Shown here in pieces: positions 35,159 to 43,385 of a DNA stretch of 64,000 nucleotides. This DNA comes from DATHTS01 sp965219305. Lineage in GTDB: Bacteria > Acidobacteriota > Blastocatellia > Pyrinomonadales > Pyrinomonadaceae. Below the pieces are notes generated by a model, which saw nothing but the letters and a program-made list of their open reading frames with translations, was not told the origin of the DNA and searched no databases. Within the stretch, counting starts at the first letter, position 1; the number at the start of each line of letters is the position of its first letter. The DNA lies in contig OZ244725.1 in NCBI GenBank assembly GCA_965219305.1, positions 1,612,001-1,676,000 on the forward strand, given 5' to 3'. The translations under genes were made by a program, and so were the position numbers.

Positions 35159-35464
35159 ATGGATGCAAATTTTGAACTGAACGGCATTGAGTTTGAGTGG
35201 GATGGAGAAAAATACGCTGTCAATCTTCGCAAACACGGCGTAAAATTTGAAGAAGCCGCTGAAGTTTTCTTCGACCCGTTAAGCATTTTCGATGAGGCTT
35301 CAGTCGCGGAAGAAGAAAGGGAAAGTATTTTAGGATTTTCGGTTTCAGCAAAAATATTGTTTGTGGTTTTTGTCGAACGCAATGTGCGGACGCGAATAAT
35401 TTCGGCACGTCCGGCGACTTCGCAGGAGAGAGATGAATATGCAGAAAAAAACTTTAGAAAATAA
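35159..35464 (+). CDS. BrnT-family toxin, second copy
   Basis: The 101-aa protein has the BrnT pattern: FEWDGEKYAVNLRKHGVKFEE, FFDPLSIFDE, VVFVERNVRTRIISARPATSQERDEY. Its N-terminus is about ten residues longer than the copy at 16495-16770, and the two differ enough to be independent acquisitions. It overlaps the antitoxin-like gene downstream. It lies in a short A/T-rich accessory block between the GH3 gene and dihydropyrimidinase. Confidence 0.85.
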   Translation: MDANFELNGIEFEWDGEKYAVNLRKHGVKFEEAAEVFFDPLSIFDEASVAEEERESILGFSVSAKILFVVFVERNVRTRIISARPATSQERDEYAEKNFRK

Positions 35465-35684
35465 ATCGCAGGAAATTTCAATCGGCATTCCGCCTGAAAC
35501 ACTCGAAGCATTGGAAAAAATCGCCGAGCGCAAAGACCTGCCGCTCAAAGCCTTGCTCAAATTCTATGTCGGACAAGGTTTGAGTCAGGATTTGAGTCAG
35601 GAAGAAGCGAAAGAACTCGCGCTGAAAAGATTGAAATCTAGAAAAGGTGCAGAAGAAAAACAAGATATTGATGTAGCAGCATAA
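35439..35684 (+). CDS. Antitoxin partner of the second BrnT (CopG/RHH-like)
   Basis: This protein of about 81 aa has a ribbon-helix-helix-like core, ISIGIPPETLEALEKIAERK followed by DLPLKALLKFYVGQGLS, and a Lys-rich tail. It overlaps the toxin gene by 26 nt. AGGAG at 35424-35428 is 10 nt before the ATG at 35439, which favours it over the ATG at 35433. It probably neutralises the toxin and represses the operon (known for the class, inferred here). Its sequence type differs from the antitoxin at 16290-16511. Confidence 0.72.
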   Translation: MQKKTLENKSQEISIGIPPETLEALEKIAERKDLPLKALLKFYVGQGLSQDLSQEEAKELALKRLKSRKGAEEKQDIDVAA

Positions 35685-35694
35685 AACTTTGTTT

Positions 35695-36132
35695 ATGAAA
35701 AATTCCGAGTTAGCAACATTTATTAAAAAATGCGAACAAAATAATTTTCGGAATCGTGAAGAACTGCTTACAGGAATCAAATCAGGCGAAATCGCTTTCG
35801 ACACTCACAAATCTGACTCGGATTTTCATTGCAGTCATTTTAACGGAATTTACGAACGTCGTGAAAAACATTTAAGGCAATTTCAAACGGAACATTCTGA
35901 AAACCTTCGCAAAGACGTTTTGGAAATTTTGGAAAAAATGTCGAAAACACCAAATGCAAAAGATAGATATTGGAATTTTAATAAAAAGCCCAATGTTAGT
36001 TTCAACGTTTTTGAAAATGTTGAAACACAGGAAATTTTTGGCTGCACCAAAGGATTTGATAAAAGATTGACTTCCAACAATGAATGGGAAGAAATTTGGG
36101 GAAAGAAATTTAATTATGAAGACACTAATTAA
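35695..36132 (+). CDS. Hypothetical protein, A/T-rich
   Basis: The 145-aa protein starts MKNSELATFIKKCEQNNFRN and includes HCSHFNGIYERREKHL and NTPNAKDRYWNFNKKP-like polar segments. There is no signal peptide, membrane helix or recognised domain. Its last codons overlap the start of dihydropyrimidinase by 17 nt in another frame. It lies 10 nt after the antitoxin gene, so it may be a third member of that accessory cluster. The A/T-rich codon use contrasts with the following gene. Confidence 0.55.
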   Translation: MKNSELATFIKKCEQNNFRNREELLTGIKSGEIAFDTHKSDSDFHCSHFNGIYERREKHLRQFQTEHSENLRKDVLEILEKMSKTPNAKDRYWNFNKKPNVSFNVFENVETQEIFGCTKGFDKRLTSNNEWEEIWGKKFNYEDTN

Positions 36133-37495
36133 AAACGGACGTATTGTAACAGCGGTTGACGATTACCGCGCGGATATTTTAATCGAAGACGAGCAGATTT
36201 CCGTGATTGGGAAAACGCTTGAAATGGAAGTTGATTTAATCATTGATGCGAGTGATAAACTCGTATTTCCGGGCGGGATCGATCCGCATACGCATATGGA
36301 ATTACCGTTTGGCGGGACGTTTGCGAGCGACGATTTTTTCACCGGGACTCGGGCGGCGGCGTTTGGCGGGACGACGACGATTATTGATTTCGCGGTGCAG
36401 ACGAAAGGCGATTCGATGACTTCGGGCGTGGACGCTTGGCATTCAAAGGCGCAGGGGAAATGCGCGATTGATTACGGATTTCATTTGATTACGACCGAGT
36501 TTGAAGACGGCGACGAGAAGGAAATGTATCGTTTGATGGACGAAGGCATCACGTCGTTCAAACTTTTTATGGCGTATCCCAGCGTATTTTTGGCGGACGA
36601 CGCGACGATCTTTCGGGCGATGAGCGCGGCGGGAAATCGCGGCGGTCTGGTTTGTATGCACGCCGAAAACGGCGTTGTGATTAACGAAATTATCAAACGT
36701 TTTCTCGCCGACGGTCGCACTGCGCCAAAATATCACGCTTTGACGCGCCCGACGATCGCCGAAGCCGAAGGCGTGCATCGCGCGATTGCGATTGCGGAAA
36801 TGGCTGAATCGCCCGTTTACATTGTGCATTTAAGCTGCACCGACGCGCTCAACCAAGTCCGCGAAGCACGCGACCGCGGCATTCCCGCGTTTGCCGAAAC
36901 CTGTCCGCAATATCTGTTTCATTCCATCGAAGATTACGGCGACGATTTTGAAGGCGCAAAATACGTAATGACTCCGCCTCTGCGCGAAAAACACAATCAG
37001 GCGGAACTCTGGAAAGGTTTGAAAATGGACGATCTGCAAGTCATCTCGACCGACCATTGCCCGTTTTGTATGAAGGAACAAAAAGAACTCGGCAAAACGG
37101 ATTTCTCGAAAATCCCGAACGGCGCGCCCGGCGTGGAAAATCGAATGTCTCTGATCTACAACGGCGGAGTCGTCGAAAATAGAATTTCCCTGAATCGCTT
37201 CGTCGAATTAACCTCGACCGCCGCCGCGAAAATGTTCGGACTTTTCCCGAAAAAAGGCACCATCGCCGTTGGTTCCGATGCCGACATCGTAATTTTCGAC
37301 CCCGAACGCGAACACACTTTCGGCGTTGAACACGAACATATGAACGTGGATTATTCATCCTACGAAGGCTGGAAAGTAAAAGGCAAAGTTGAAACCGTTT
37401 TATCACGCGGAAAAGTCGTCATCGAAAACGGCGAACACAAAGGAAAAGCCGGCGACGGGCAATTTTTGAAGCGCGGTGAGTGTGTGAAGATTTAA
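36116..37495 (+). CDS. hydA: Dihydropyrimidinase (D-hydantoinase)
   Basis: The 459-aa amidohydrolase has zinc ligands His58 and His60 (GGIDPHTHMELPFGG), the carbamylated Lys149 (SFKLFMAYPSVF), later His ligands (CMHAENG, VHLSCTDAL) and the Asp in STDHCPFC. It opens dihydrouracil/dihydrothymine to N-carbamoyl-beta-amino acids, step two of reductive pyrimidine breakdown. The ATG at 36116 matches the usual family start (MKTLIKNGRIV). The last 24 codons plus stop are duplicated with mostly synonymous changes at 39080-39154, beyond the next gene. Confidence 0.95.
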   Translation: MKTLIKNGRIVTAVDDYRADILIEDEQISVIGKTLEMEVDLIIDASDKLVFPGGIDPHTHMELPFGGTFASDDFFTGTRAAAFGGTTTIIDFAVQTKGDSMTSGVDAWHSKAQGKCAIDYGFHLITTEFEDGDEKEMYRLMDEGITSFKLFMAYPSVFLADDATIFRAMSAAGNRGGLVCMHAENGVVINEIIKRFLADGRTAPKYHALTRPTIAEAEGVHRAIAIAEMAESPVYIVHLSCTDALNQVREARDRGIPAFAETCPQYLFHSIEDYGDDFEGAKYVMTPPLREKHNQAELWKGLKMDDLQVISTDHCPFCMKEQKELGKTDFSKIPNGAPGVENRMSLIYNGGVVENRISLNRFVELTSTAAAKMFGLFPKKGTIAVGSDADIVIFDPEREHTFGVEHEHMNVDYSSYEGWKVKGKVETVLSRGKVVIENGEHKGKAGDGQFLKRGECVKI

Positions 37496-37509
37496 TTCTG
37501 GAGTTAAAA

Positions 37510-39045
37510 ATGAAACTAAAACAAATTGCTGTTTTTCTGTTTGTTTTTTTGACCTTACTAACAAATGGGTTGGAAGTCGCAAATGGCTGCACGAAACACG
37601 GATTTGGACTAACAACTCTCGATAAGTATGAGAGATCAGAGTTTGTTGTTGTAGCGAAAGGAATTTCAGCTGAGAGAACTAAAGAAGGCGAAAAAACTTT
37701 TTCCCGTTTCGGTGTTAAATCCATAAAAATGGTCGTCGAAAAGAGTTTTAAAGGGAATCTAAAGATCGGTGATGAGATAGTTTTAGTTGAGGGAAACGGC
37801 AATGATAATGTCGATAGTTTCCGCGAAAGCGATGTCGGACGCAGCTATTTGTTGTTTCTTTGTTCGCGCAAGCAAAACCCGAATATTTTTCAGGTTCTGC
37901 GCGGAATGAACGATTGGCTGGCAGACGATAAAACAACAGATTTGAGGTATCACGAAAATAGTGCCGCCGAAGATTTGCTGTATTTGGAAAAATTGGACGA
38001 ATTGCGCGGCAGAACACGAATCTACGGCAAAATCGGAATAAATCAAGATTCGTATTCCGAAATGGGCAAAAACTCAATCAAAGTTTTTAACAACGTAAAA
38101 GTCAACATAATCGGAAGCGGCGGAAACTACGAAACCACCACTAACGAAGATGGAGTTTATGAAATCTATGATTTGCCTCCCGGAAGATATTCGATTTCAC
38201 CGGAAATTCCTAAAGGTTGGAAAATAAGCGACGTTACATCGTTCGGCGCAAGCGGCGGAGACGATTCGGCAATGAATTCTCGTGTTGAGCTAAAAACAGG
38301 CAAACATGCTTTTTATAGATACGATCTTGACTCAACCAATACCGTCAGCGGTAAAGTAATTGACCCAACCGGAAATCCGATGAGCGATGTTTGTTTGGAA
38401 TTTCTGCCGATAGCCGGAAAAAGTTCAGATTCTTTTCTGACCAATGACTGCACGGACAAAGACGGAATTTTCAAATTTGAGCAGATTGTCGGCGGTGATT
38501 ATCTGATTATCGTCAACAAAGACAACGTCATCAGCAGTCGAGAACCGTTTCCGACAATTTATTATCCGAATGTTTATGAGCGCGAAAATGCCGGAATAAT
38601 CACTGTCATCGAGGGTGAAAATCAAAACGGAATTATCGTTAAGATTCCCGAAGTAAAAGAAACAATTACGGTCAGCGGAACATTTCTGTCAGCAGACGAC
38701 GTTCCGGTTGTTCGCGCCCGCATCGGTTTTAGTGCGGTCGAAACAGAAAAGAATATAGACGGAAATGCGTGGGCGTTTACTGATGAGGAAGGACAATTTT
38801 CAATCAAAATTTTAAAGGGTTTAAAAGGCACTCTTACAGGATTTTTAACTTTAGACCAAAGTCAATTTACCGCTTGTCCCCAGATCATCAAATCAATAAA
38901 TGAAAGCGGTGATGTTGATTGGCGCGATAAAAAATCTAACATAGTGCAAATTAAGACAGATAAAAATCTTGATAATATTGAATTAAAACTTGCTTTTCCA
39001 AGCTGTAACAAAACAAAAATAATCAGCCGAATGAGAGTTGACTAA
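37510..39045 (+). CDS. Secreted protein with NTR-like start and Cna_B/carboxypeptidase-regulatory repeats
   Basis: The 511-aa protein has a signal peptide (IAVFLFVFLTLLTNGLEVANGC). An N-terminal domain (about 30-150) resembles the beta-barrel of TIMP/NTR-like secreted proteins (FVVVAKG, KSFKGNLKIGDEIVL, YLLFLCSRK). Carboxypeptidase-regulatory-like sandwiches follow (YETTTNEDGVYEIYDLPPGR; TVSGKVIDPTGNPMSDV; a third near FLSADDVPVVRARIG). The function is unknown, probably on the cell surface or in the periplasm. It is A/T-richer than its neighbours and sits between intact hydA and a fossil of hydA's 3' end, so it looks inserted into a hydA-permease operon. Confidence 0.8.
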   Translation: MKLKQIAVFLFVFLTLLTNGLEVANGCTKHGFGLTTLDKYERSEFVVVAKGISAERTKEGEKTFSRFGVKSIKMVVEKSFKGNLKIGDEIVLVEGNGNDNVDSFRESDVGRSYLLFLCSRKQNPNIFQVLRGMNDWLADDKTTDLRYHENSAAEDLLYLEKLDELRGRTRIYGKIGINQDSYSEMGKNSIKVFNNVKVNIIGSGGNYETTTNEDGVYEIYDLPPGRYSISPEIPKGWKISDVTSFGASGGDDSAMNSRVELKTGKHAFYRYDLDSTNTVSGKVIDPTGNPMSDVCLEFLPIAGKSSDSFLTNDCTDKDGIFKFEQIVGGDYLIIVNKDNVISSREPFPTIYYPNVYERENAGIITVIEGENQNGIIVKIPEVKETITVSGTFLSADDVPVVRARIGFSAVETEKNIDGNAWAFTDEEGQFSIKILKGLKGTLTGFLTLDQSQFTACPQIIKSINESGDVDWRDKKSNIVQIKTDKNLDNIELKLAFPSCNKTKIISRMRVD

Positions 39046-39079
39046 AAGCTACCAGAACAAAACTTTCTATGAATGAATT

Positions 39080-39154
39080 ATCGAAAACAGCGAACACAAA
39101 GGCAAAGCGGGCGACGGACAATTTTTGAAGCGCGGCGAATGTGTGAATATCTAA
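39080..39154 (+). pseudogene. Displaced copy of the 3' end of dihydropyrimidinase
   Basis: These 75 nt align without gaps to 37421-37495. They encode IENSEHKGKAGDGQFLKRGE and the final CVNI plus stop. There are 8 mismatches, 6 of them synonymous. It lies 7 nt before the NCS1 permease gene, the spacing expected if hydA originally ended here. It has no start codon of its own. Confidence 0.9.
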
Positions 39155-39161
39155 AAAAACT

Positions 39162-40670
39162 ATGACCAATCCTGAAAATCGGCAAGATTTTATCGAACTA
39201 ACCGAAGACGTTTCCGCGTCGCCGCTTTGGAATCACGATCTTGCGCCGACGACCATTAAAGATAGAACTTGGTCAACTTGGAATATCGCCGCGCTTTGGA
39301 TCGGAATGAGCGTGGTGATTACGACATACACGCTCGCGGGCGGTTTTATCGAAGCCGGAATGAATTGGTGGCAGGCGATGCTGACCATTTTGCTCGGCAA
39401 CACGATTGTTTTGATTCCGATGGTTTTGAACGCGCAAGCCGGAACGAAATACGGCGTTTCGTTTCCGGTTCTGGCGCGGGCAAGTTTTGGGACGAAGGGC
39501 GCGAATATCCCGGCGATTTTGCGGGCGATTGTCGCTTGCGGCTGGTTCGGGATTCAAACTTGGATCGGCGGAACGGCAATTGACGCGCTTTTGACGGCGG
39601 TTTGGTCGGGTTGGGCGAATTTCGATTCGGTGATCGGCGGAAATCCGCTTCACACATGGATTTCGTTTTTTCTGTTTTGGTTCATTCAGGTCGTCATAAT
39701 CTTAAAAGGCATCGAGGGCATAAAATTTCTCGAATCTTGGGCGGCACCGCTTCTGCTTTTGGGCGGAATCGCGCTTTTGATCTGGGCTTCGAGCAACGCG
39801 GGCGGACTCGGAAATGTTTTGTCGAATTCTTCCGCTTTGCAAAAACAGTCGGGCGATTTTTGGACGATCTTTCCGGGGGCGTTGACGGCTTCGGTCGGTT
39901 ATTGGGCGACGCTTTCGCTAAATATTCCGGATTTTACGCGCTACGCAAAATCGCAAAAATCGCAGATGCTCGGTCAGGCTCTCGGACTTCCTTTGACGAT
40001 GACGGCGTTTGCATTTATCGGCGTTGCCGTCACAAGCGCGACCGTTTTAATTTACGGCGAAGCGATTGCCGATCCGGTCAAACTCATTCAAAAATTCGAC
40101 AGCACGATTGTTATTTTATTTGCGATGCTCGTGATTTTTATCGCGCAACTCACGACAAATATGGCGGCAAATGTCGTTTCGCCGTCGAACGATTTTTCAA
40201 ACTTGAACCCGAAACGAATCTCTTACGTCGCGGGCGGTTTGATAACGGCGGTGATCGGAATTTTGATGATGCCGTGGCAATTGATGTCTTCGATGAGCGC
40301 GTATATTTTCACTTGGCTGATCGGTTATTCCGGCTTGATGGGCGCGATTGCGGGAATTTTGATCTGCGATTATTGGGTGTTGCGAAAGCAGAAATTGAAT
40401 CTCGCCGCGCTATTTAAAACCGACGGGATTTATTCGTATTCAAACGGTTTCAACTGGCGTGCGATCATTGCTCTGATCGTCGCCGTCGCACCCGTCGTGC
40501 CGGGATTTTTACGCGCCGCGACAACTCCGGGCGGACAGGTCGCGAATCCGAATTTCTTTGACACGCTTTATATTTATGCGTGGTTCGTTACCTTTGCGAT
40601 TGGATTTGTTTTATATTTAATTTTGATGAAAACAGTTTTAACCACAGAGAAAGCAGAGAACACCGAGTAA
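39162..40670 (+). CDS. NCS1 family nucleobase:cation symporter
   Basis: The 502-aa protein has about twelve membrane helices. Typical motifs are the N-terminal LAPTTIKDRTWSTWNIAALW, GIQTWIGGTAIDALL in helix 3, and the SVGYWATLSLNIPDFTRYAK stretch of the cytosine/uracil/hydantoin permease family. Next to dihydropyrimidinase it most likely imports uracil, dihydropyrimidines or hydantoins. The last ten residues (LTTEKAENTE region) are encoded by a dispersed palindrome, so the native C-terminus was probably replaced when the repeat landed. Confidence 0.92.
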   Translation: MTNPENRQDFIELTEDVSASPLWNHDLAPTTIKDRTWSTWNIAALWIGMSVVITTYTLAGGFIEAGMNWWQAMLTILLGNTIVLIPMVLNAQAGTKYGVSFPVLARASFGTKGANIPAILRAIVACGWFGIQTWIGGTAIDALLTAVWSGWANFDSVIGGNPLHTWISFFLFWFIQVVIILKGIEGIKFLESWAAPLLLLGGIALLIWASSNAGGLGNVLSNSSALQKQSGDFWTIFPGALTASVGYWATLSLNIPDFTRYAKSQKSQMLGQALGLPLTMTAFAFIGVAVTSATVLIYGEAIADPVKLIQKFDSTIVILFAMLVIFIAQLTTNMAANVVSPSNDFSNLNPKRISYVAGGLITAVIGILMMPWQLMSSMSAYIFTWLIGYSGLMGAIAGILICDYWVLRKQKLNLAALFKTDGIYSYSNGFNWRAIIALIVAVAPVVPGFLRAATTPGGQVANPNFFDTLYIYAWFVTFAIGFVLYLILMKTVLTTEKAENTE

Positions 40671-40708
40671 AGATAAAATCTCTGTGCGCTTTGTGTTCTT
40701 TGTGGTGG
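40641..40708. repeat. Dispersed palindrome, copy 5 (CCACAGAG type), overlapping a coding end
   Basis: The left arm ACCACAGAGAAAGCAGAGAA plus CACCGAG has three iterations of about 10 nt. The right arm CTCTGTGCGCTTTGTGTTCT ends TTTGTGGT. The left arm contributes the permease's last codons and stop, and the right arm ends 8 nt before the mmsA ATG. Confidence 0.8.
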
Positions 40709-40715
40709 GAAATTT

Positions 40716-42173
40716 ATGAAATACGAAATAGTTAAAAATTATTATAACGGCGAATTTGCTGAAAGTTCGGCGAGTGAAAGTTTGGATGTCGTGTCGCCGC
40801 TTGACGGGAATTTGTTGTCGAAAGTTCCAATGTCGAGCGTCGAAGAATTAAACGCGGCGGTCGAATCGGCAAAGAAGGCTTTTCCGATGTGGTCGAATAC
40901 GCCGATCAAAGAGCGTGTGCAGGTGTTTTTCCGGTATCGCAGTTTGCTCGAAAGAGATTTGGATGATCTGACGAAATTGGTGTCGGAAGAAAACGGGAAA
41001 ACTTATGATGAAGCAAAAGCGGAAGTCGAAAAAGCTATCGAATTGACCGAGTTTGCGTGTTCGATGCCGCAGCTTGTTTCGGGCGAGATTTTGGAAGTTT
41101 CCAAAGGTGTCGAATGCCGCACGGAACATTTTCCTTTAGGCGTGGTCGCGTCAATCGTGCCGTTTAATTTTCCGCTGATGGTGCCGAATTGGACGATGCC
41201 GAACGCGCTTGTTCTCGGAAATACGATGGTGATGAAACCTTCGGAACTCGTGCCGCTCTCAATCGTCAAAATGGCGGAACTTTTAAAGGAAGCAGGACTT
41301 CCCGACGGCGTTTTCAACGTCATCAACGGCGGCAAGGAAATCGTCGAAGGTTTGTGCGCTCATAAAGATATTGAAGCGGTCAGCTTTGTCGGTTCGACCA
41401 AAGTTGCGAAGCTCGTTTATCAGCAATCAACGCACAATCTGAAACGCTGTATCGCGCTCGGCGGCGCGAAAAACCATTTGTTCGTGCTGCCCGACGCGAA
41501 TCCGCAGATGACGGCGACGAACGTCACCGCGTCGATGTCGGGCTGTGCCGGTCAACGCTGTATGGCGGCTTCGGCGATGCTCGCGGTCGGCGATGTTGAT
41601 TCGATTATTGACCAAATTTGCGTCGAAACACGCAAGCTCGTCGCGGGCAAAAATTTGGGCGCGGTGATTTCCAAAGCGGCGCGGGAAAGAATTGAAAATT
41701 ATATTTCCGAAGCCGAATCACAAGGCGCGAAAATTCTCGTTGACGGCAGAAACGCGGTCGTCGAAGGCAAGGAAAACGGAACTTACGTCGGCGCGACCGT
41801 GATTGATTTCGTCACGCCTGAAATGTCGGTGGCGACCGAAGAAATTTTTGGTCCCGTGATCTCGATTATGCGAACCGCAAATCTCGAAGAAGCATTGAAA
41901 ATCGAAAACGCCAATCCATACGGCAACGCGGCTTCGGTCTTCACGCAATCGGGCGGCGCGGCGCGTTACATTATGGAACACGCTTCCGCCGGAATGATCG
42001 GCGTCAACATCGGCGTTCCCGTCCCGCGCGAACCGTTTTCCTTCGGCGGTTGGAACGAATCACGTTTTGGTGCAAACGATATTACAGGAAAGAGTTCGAT
42101 TGAATTTTGGACGAAATTAAAGAAAACAACGACGAAATGGAATCCCGAAGCGGGTGTAAATTGGATGTCATAA
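40716..42173 (+). CDS. mmsA: Methylmalonate-semialdehyde dehydrogenase (CoA-acylating)
   Basis: The 485-aa aldehyde dehydrogenase has the MmsA-specific PLGVVASIVPFNFPLMVPNW segment, the nucleotide-binding VSFVGSTKVAK, GGAKNHLFVLPDA, and the catalytic Cys in GCAGQRCMAAS. The KSSIEFWTKLKK ending is also typical. It converts malonate or methylmalonate semialdehyde to acetyl- or propionyl-CoA, the last step after beta-alanine/beta-aminoisobutyrate transamination, which fits the neighbouring dihydropyrimidinase and aminotransferase. Valine and inositol catabolism also use this enzyme. Confidence 0.94.
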   Translation: MKYEIVKNYYNGEFAESSASESLDVVSPLDGNLLSKVPMSSVEELNAAVESAKKAFPMWSNTPIKERVQVFFRYRSLLERDLDDLTKLVSEENGKTYDEAKAEVEKAIELTEFACSMPQLVSGEILEVSKGVECRTEHFPLGVVASIVPFNFPLMVPNWTMPNALVLGNTMVMKPSELVPLSIVKMAELLKEAGLPDGVFNVINGGKEIVEGLCAHKDIEAVSFVGSTKVAKLVYQQSTHNLKRCIALGGAKNHLFVLPDANPQMTATNVTASMSGCAGQRCMAASAMLAVGDVDSIIDQICVETRKLVAGKNLGAVISKAARERIENYISEAESQGAKILVDGRNAVVEGKENGTYVGATVIDFVTPEMSVATEEIFGPVISIMRTANLEEALKIENANPYGNAASVFTQSGGAARYIMEHASAGMIGVNIGVPVPREPFSFGGWNESRFGANDITGKSSIEFWTKLKKTTTKWNPEAGVNWMS

Positions 42174-42178
42174 ATATT

Positions 42179-42205
42179 TTGATGCAAGAAATGCTGTGCT
42201 ATACT
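42179..42205 (+). promoter_or_regulatory. Possible promoter of the TcmP-DUF5131 pair
   Basis: TTGATG (42179-42184) and TATACT (42200-42205) are separated by 15 nt, short of the ideal 17. They lie 40 nt before the tcmP ATG, immediately after mmsA. It is a weak call from hexamer resemblance only. Confidence 0.3.
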
Positions 42206-42244
42206 TGAAACAGTTTGTGAAATATTATTTTGGAGAATCTCACA

Positions 42245-43381
42245 ATGGAAAATAAACAAAATAAAATATTCTTTGAAAATCTTAAAATTTGGTCGAAACG
42301 AAAGCATCGTCTTTTAGCAAAATACTTGCCGCCATTCAGCGCAAAAGTTGCTTCAACGACTTTGAATCGAGATGTTTATTGTGTTGACGGATTCGCAGGA
42401 GCAGCTAAATATGAAGATGGCAGCGAAGGTTCGCCTGTTTTGATGGCAACATTTTCTCAGGTTTGTGCTAAATGGAGCAAACCTATCAATTTGCGAATTA
42501 TTAATGTCGAATCTGATGCAGATACTTTTCAATCTTTAGAGAATCGAACTAAGGGATGGAAATCTACAGGAGTCGTTGAAAATATAAAATCCAAATTTAA
42601 TGATGCAATTCCAACTATTTTGACGAAAATCGGTTCTTCGCCAACGCTTTTTTTCATTGATCCTTTTGGTCCGACTGATATTCACTTCTCACATTTAATT
42701 CCGATTTTGCAAAGAAATCCCCACATCAAAGAATTAATTATTAATTTTGATACAGACGGATTGCACAGAATAGCTTGCGCGGCGGTTTCCAAGAACATTA
42801 ACCCTAAAACGGCTGAGACAAATGCGAACAATGTAACAGCAATTATTGGTAGCGATAGTTGGAGAAATATCTTTACACAAAAAGATTTAACTACTGAAGA
42901 GGGCGAGGAAATATTGTTGAAAGAATATATTTCAAATCTCAGTAAATACGGATTTGGTGTAGCCGATTATGCAATCAAAGAAGCACTAAACAAAAAACCG
43001 AAATATCATTTCATTTATTGTACTCGTCATAATGATGGTGTTTATTTAATGAATGATTTTATTAGAGAAGAAGACGATTTGATTTACGGCGAATATGTTG
43101 AAGATAATTTACCTATGTTTCAAGATGAAGCATCTTTATCTTACGAAATTGAAAATCGCAGAGAAAAACTTCGCAAATTAGTTATTGATTATTTAACAGA
43201 AAACGCCAAAACAACAAGAAAACAAGTTAAACACAATCTCATATTCAAAAACTTCGGATTCTTTCATAACAAAGATTATAACTTCGTAGTTCAACAATTA
43301 CTTGCAAAAAATATATTACGAGAAAAAACAGGCAAGAAGCGGATCAATGACAACGACTTTTTAGAATATTTTCCTAAATAA
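42245..43381 (+). CDS. tcmP: Three-Cys-motif partner protein TcmP
   Basis: This 378-aa protein has the TcmP hallmarks: an N-terminal WSKRKHRLLAKYLPPF region, VYCVDGFAGAAKYEDGSEGS, an acidic strand INVESDADTF, and LFFIDPFGPTDIHFS. The order (Gly-rich loop, acidic end of strand 2, D-P-F-G) resembles a SAM-dependent methyltransferase, which is my inference. The biochemical role of the family is not established. GGAG at 42232-42235 supports the ATG at 42245. It is A/T-rich compared with mmsA, and the DUF5131 partner follows after 4 nt. Confidence 0.85.
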   Translation: MENKQNKIFFENLKIWSKRKHRLLAKYLPPFSAKVASTTLNRDVYCVDGFAGAAKYEDGSEGSPVLMATFSQVCAKWSKPINLRIINVESDADTFQSLENRTKGWKSTGVVENIKSKFNDAIPTILTKIGSSPTLFFIDPFGPTDIHFSHLIPILQRNPHIKELIINFDTDGLHRIACAAVSKNINPKTAETNANNVTAIIGSDSWRNIFTQKDLTTEEGEEILLKEYISNLSKYGFGVADYAIKEALNKKPKYHFIYCTRHNDGVYLMNDFIREEDDLIYGEYVEDNLPMFQDEASLSYEIENRREKLRKLVIDYLTENAKTTRKQVKHNLIFKNFGFFHNKDYNFVVQQLLAKNILREKTGKKRINDNDFLEYFPK

Positions 43382-43385
43382 AACT

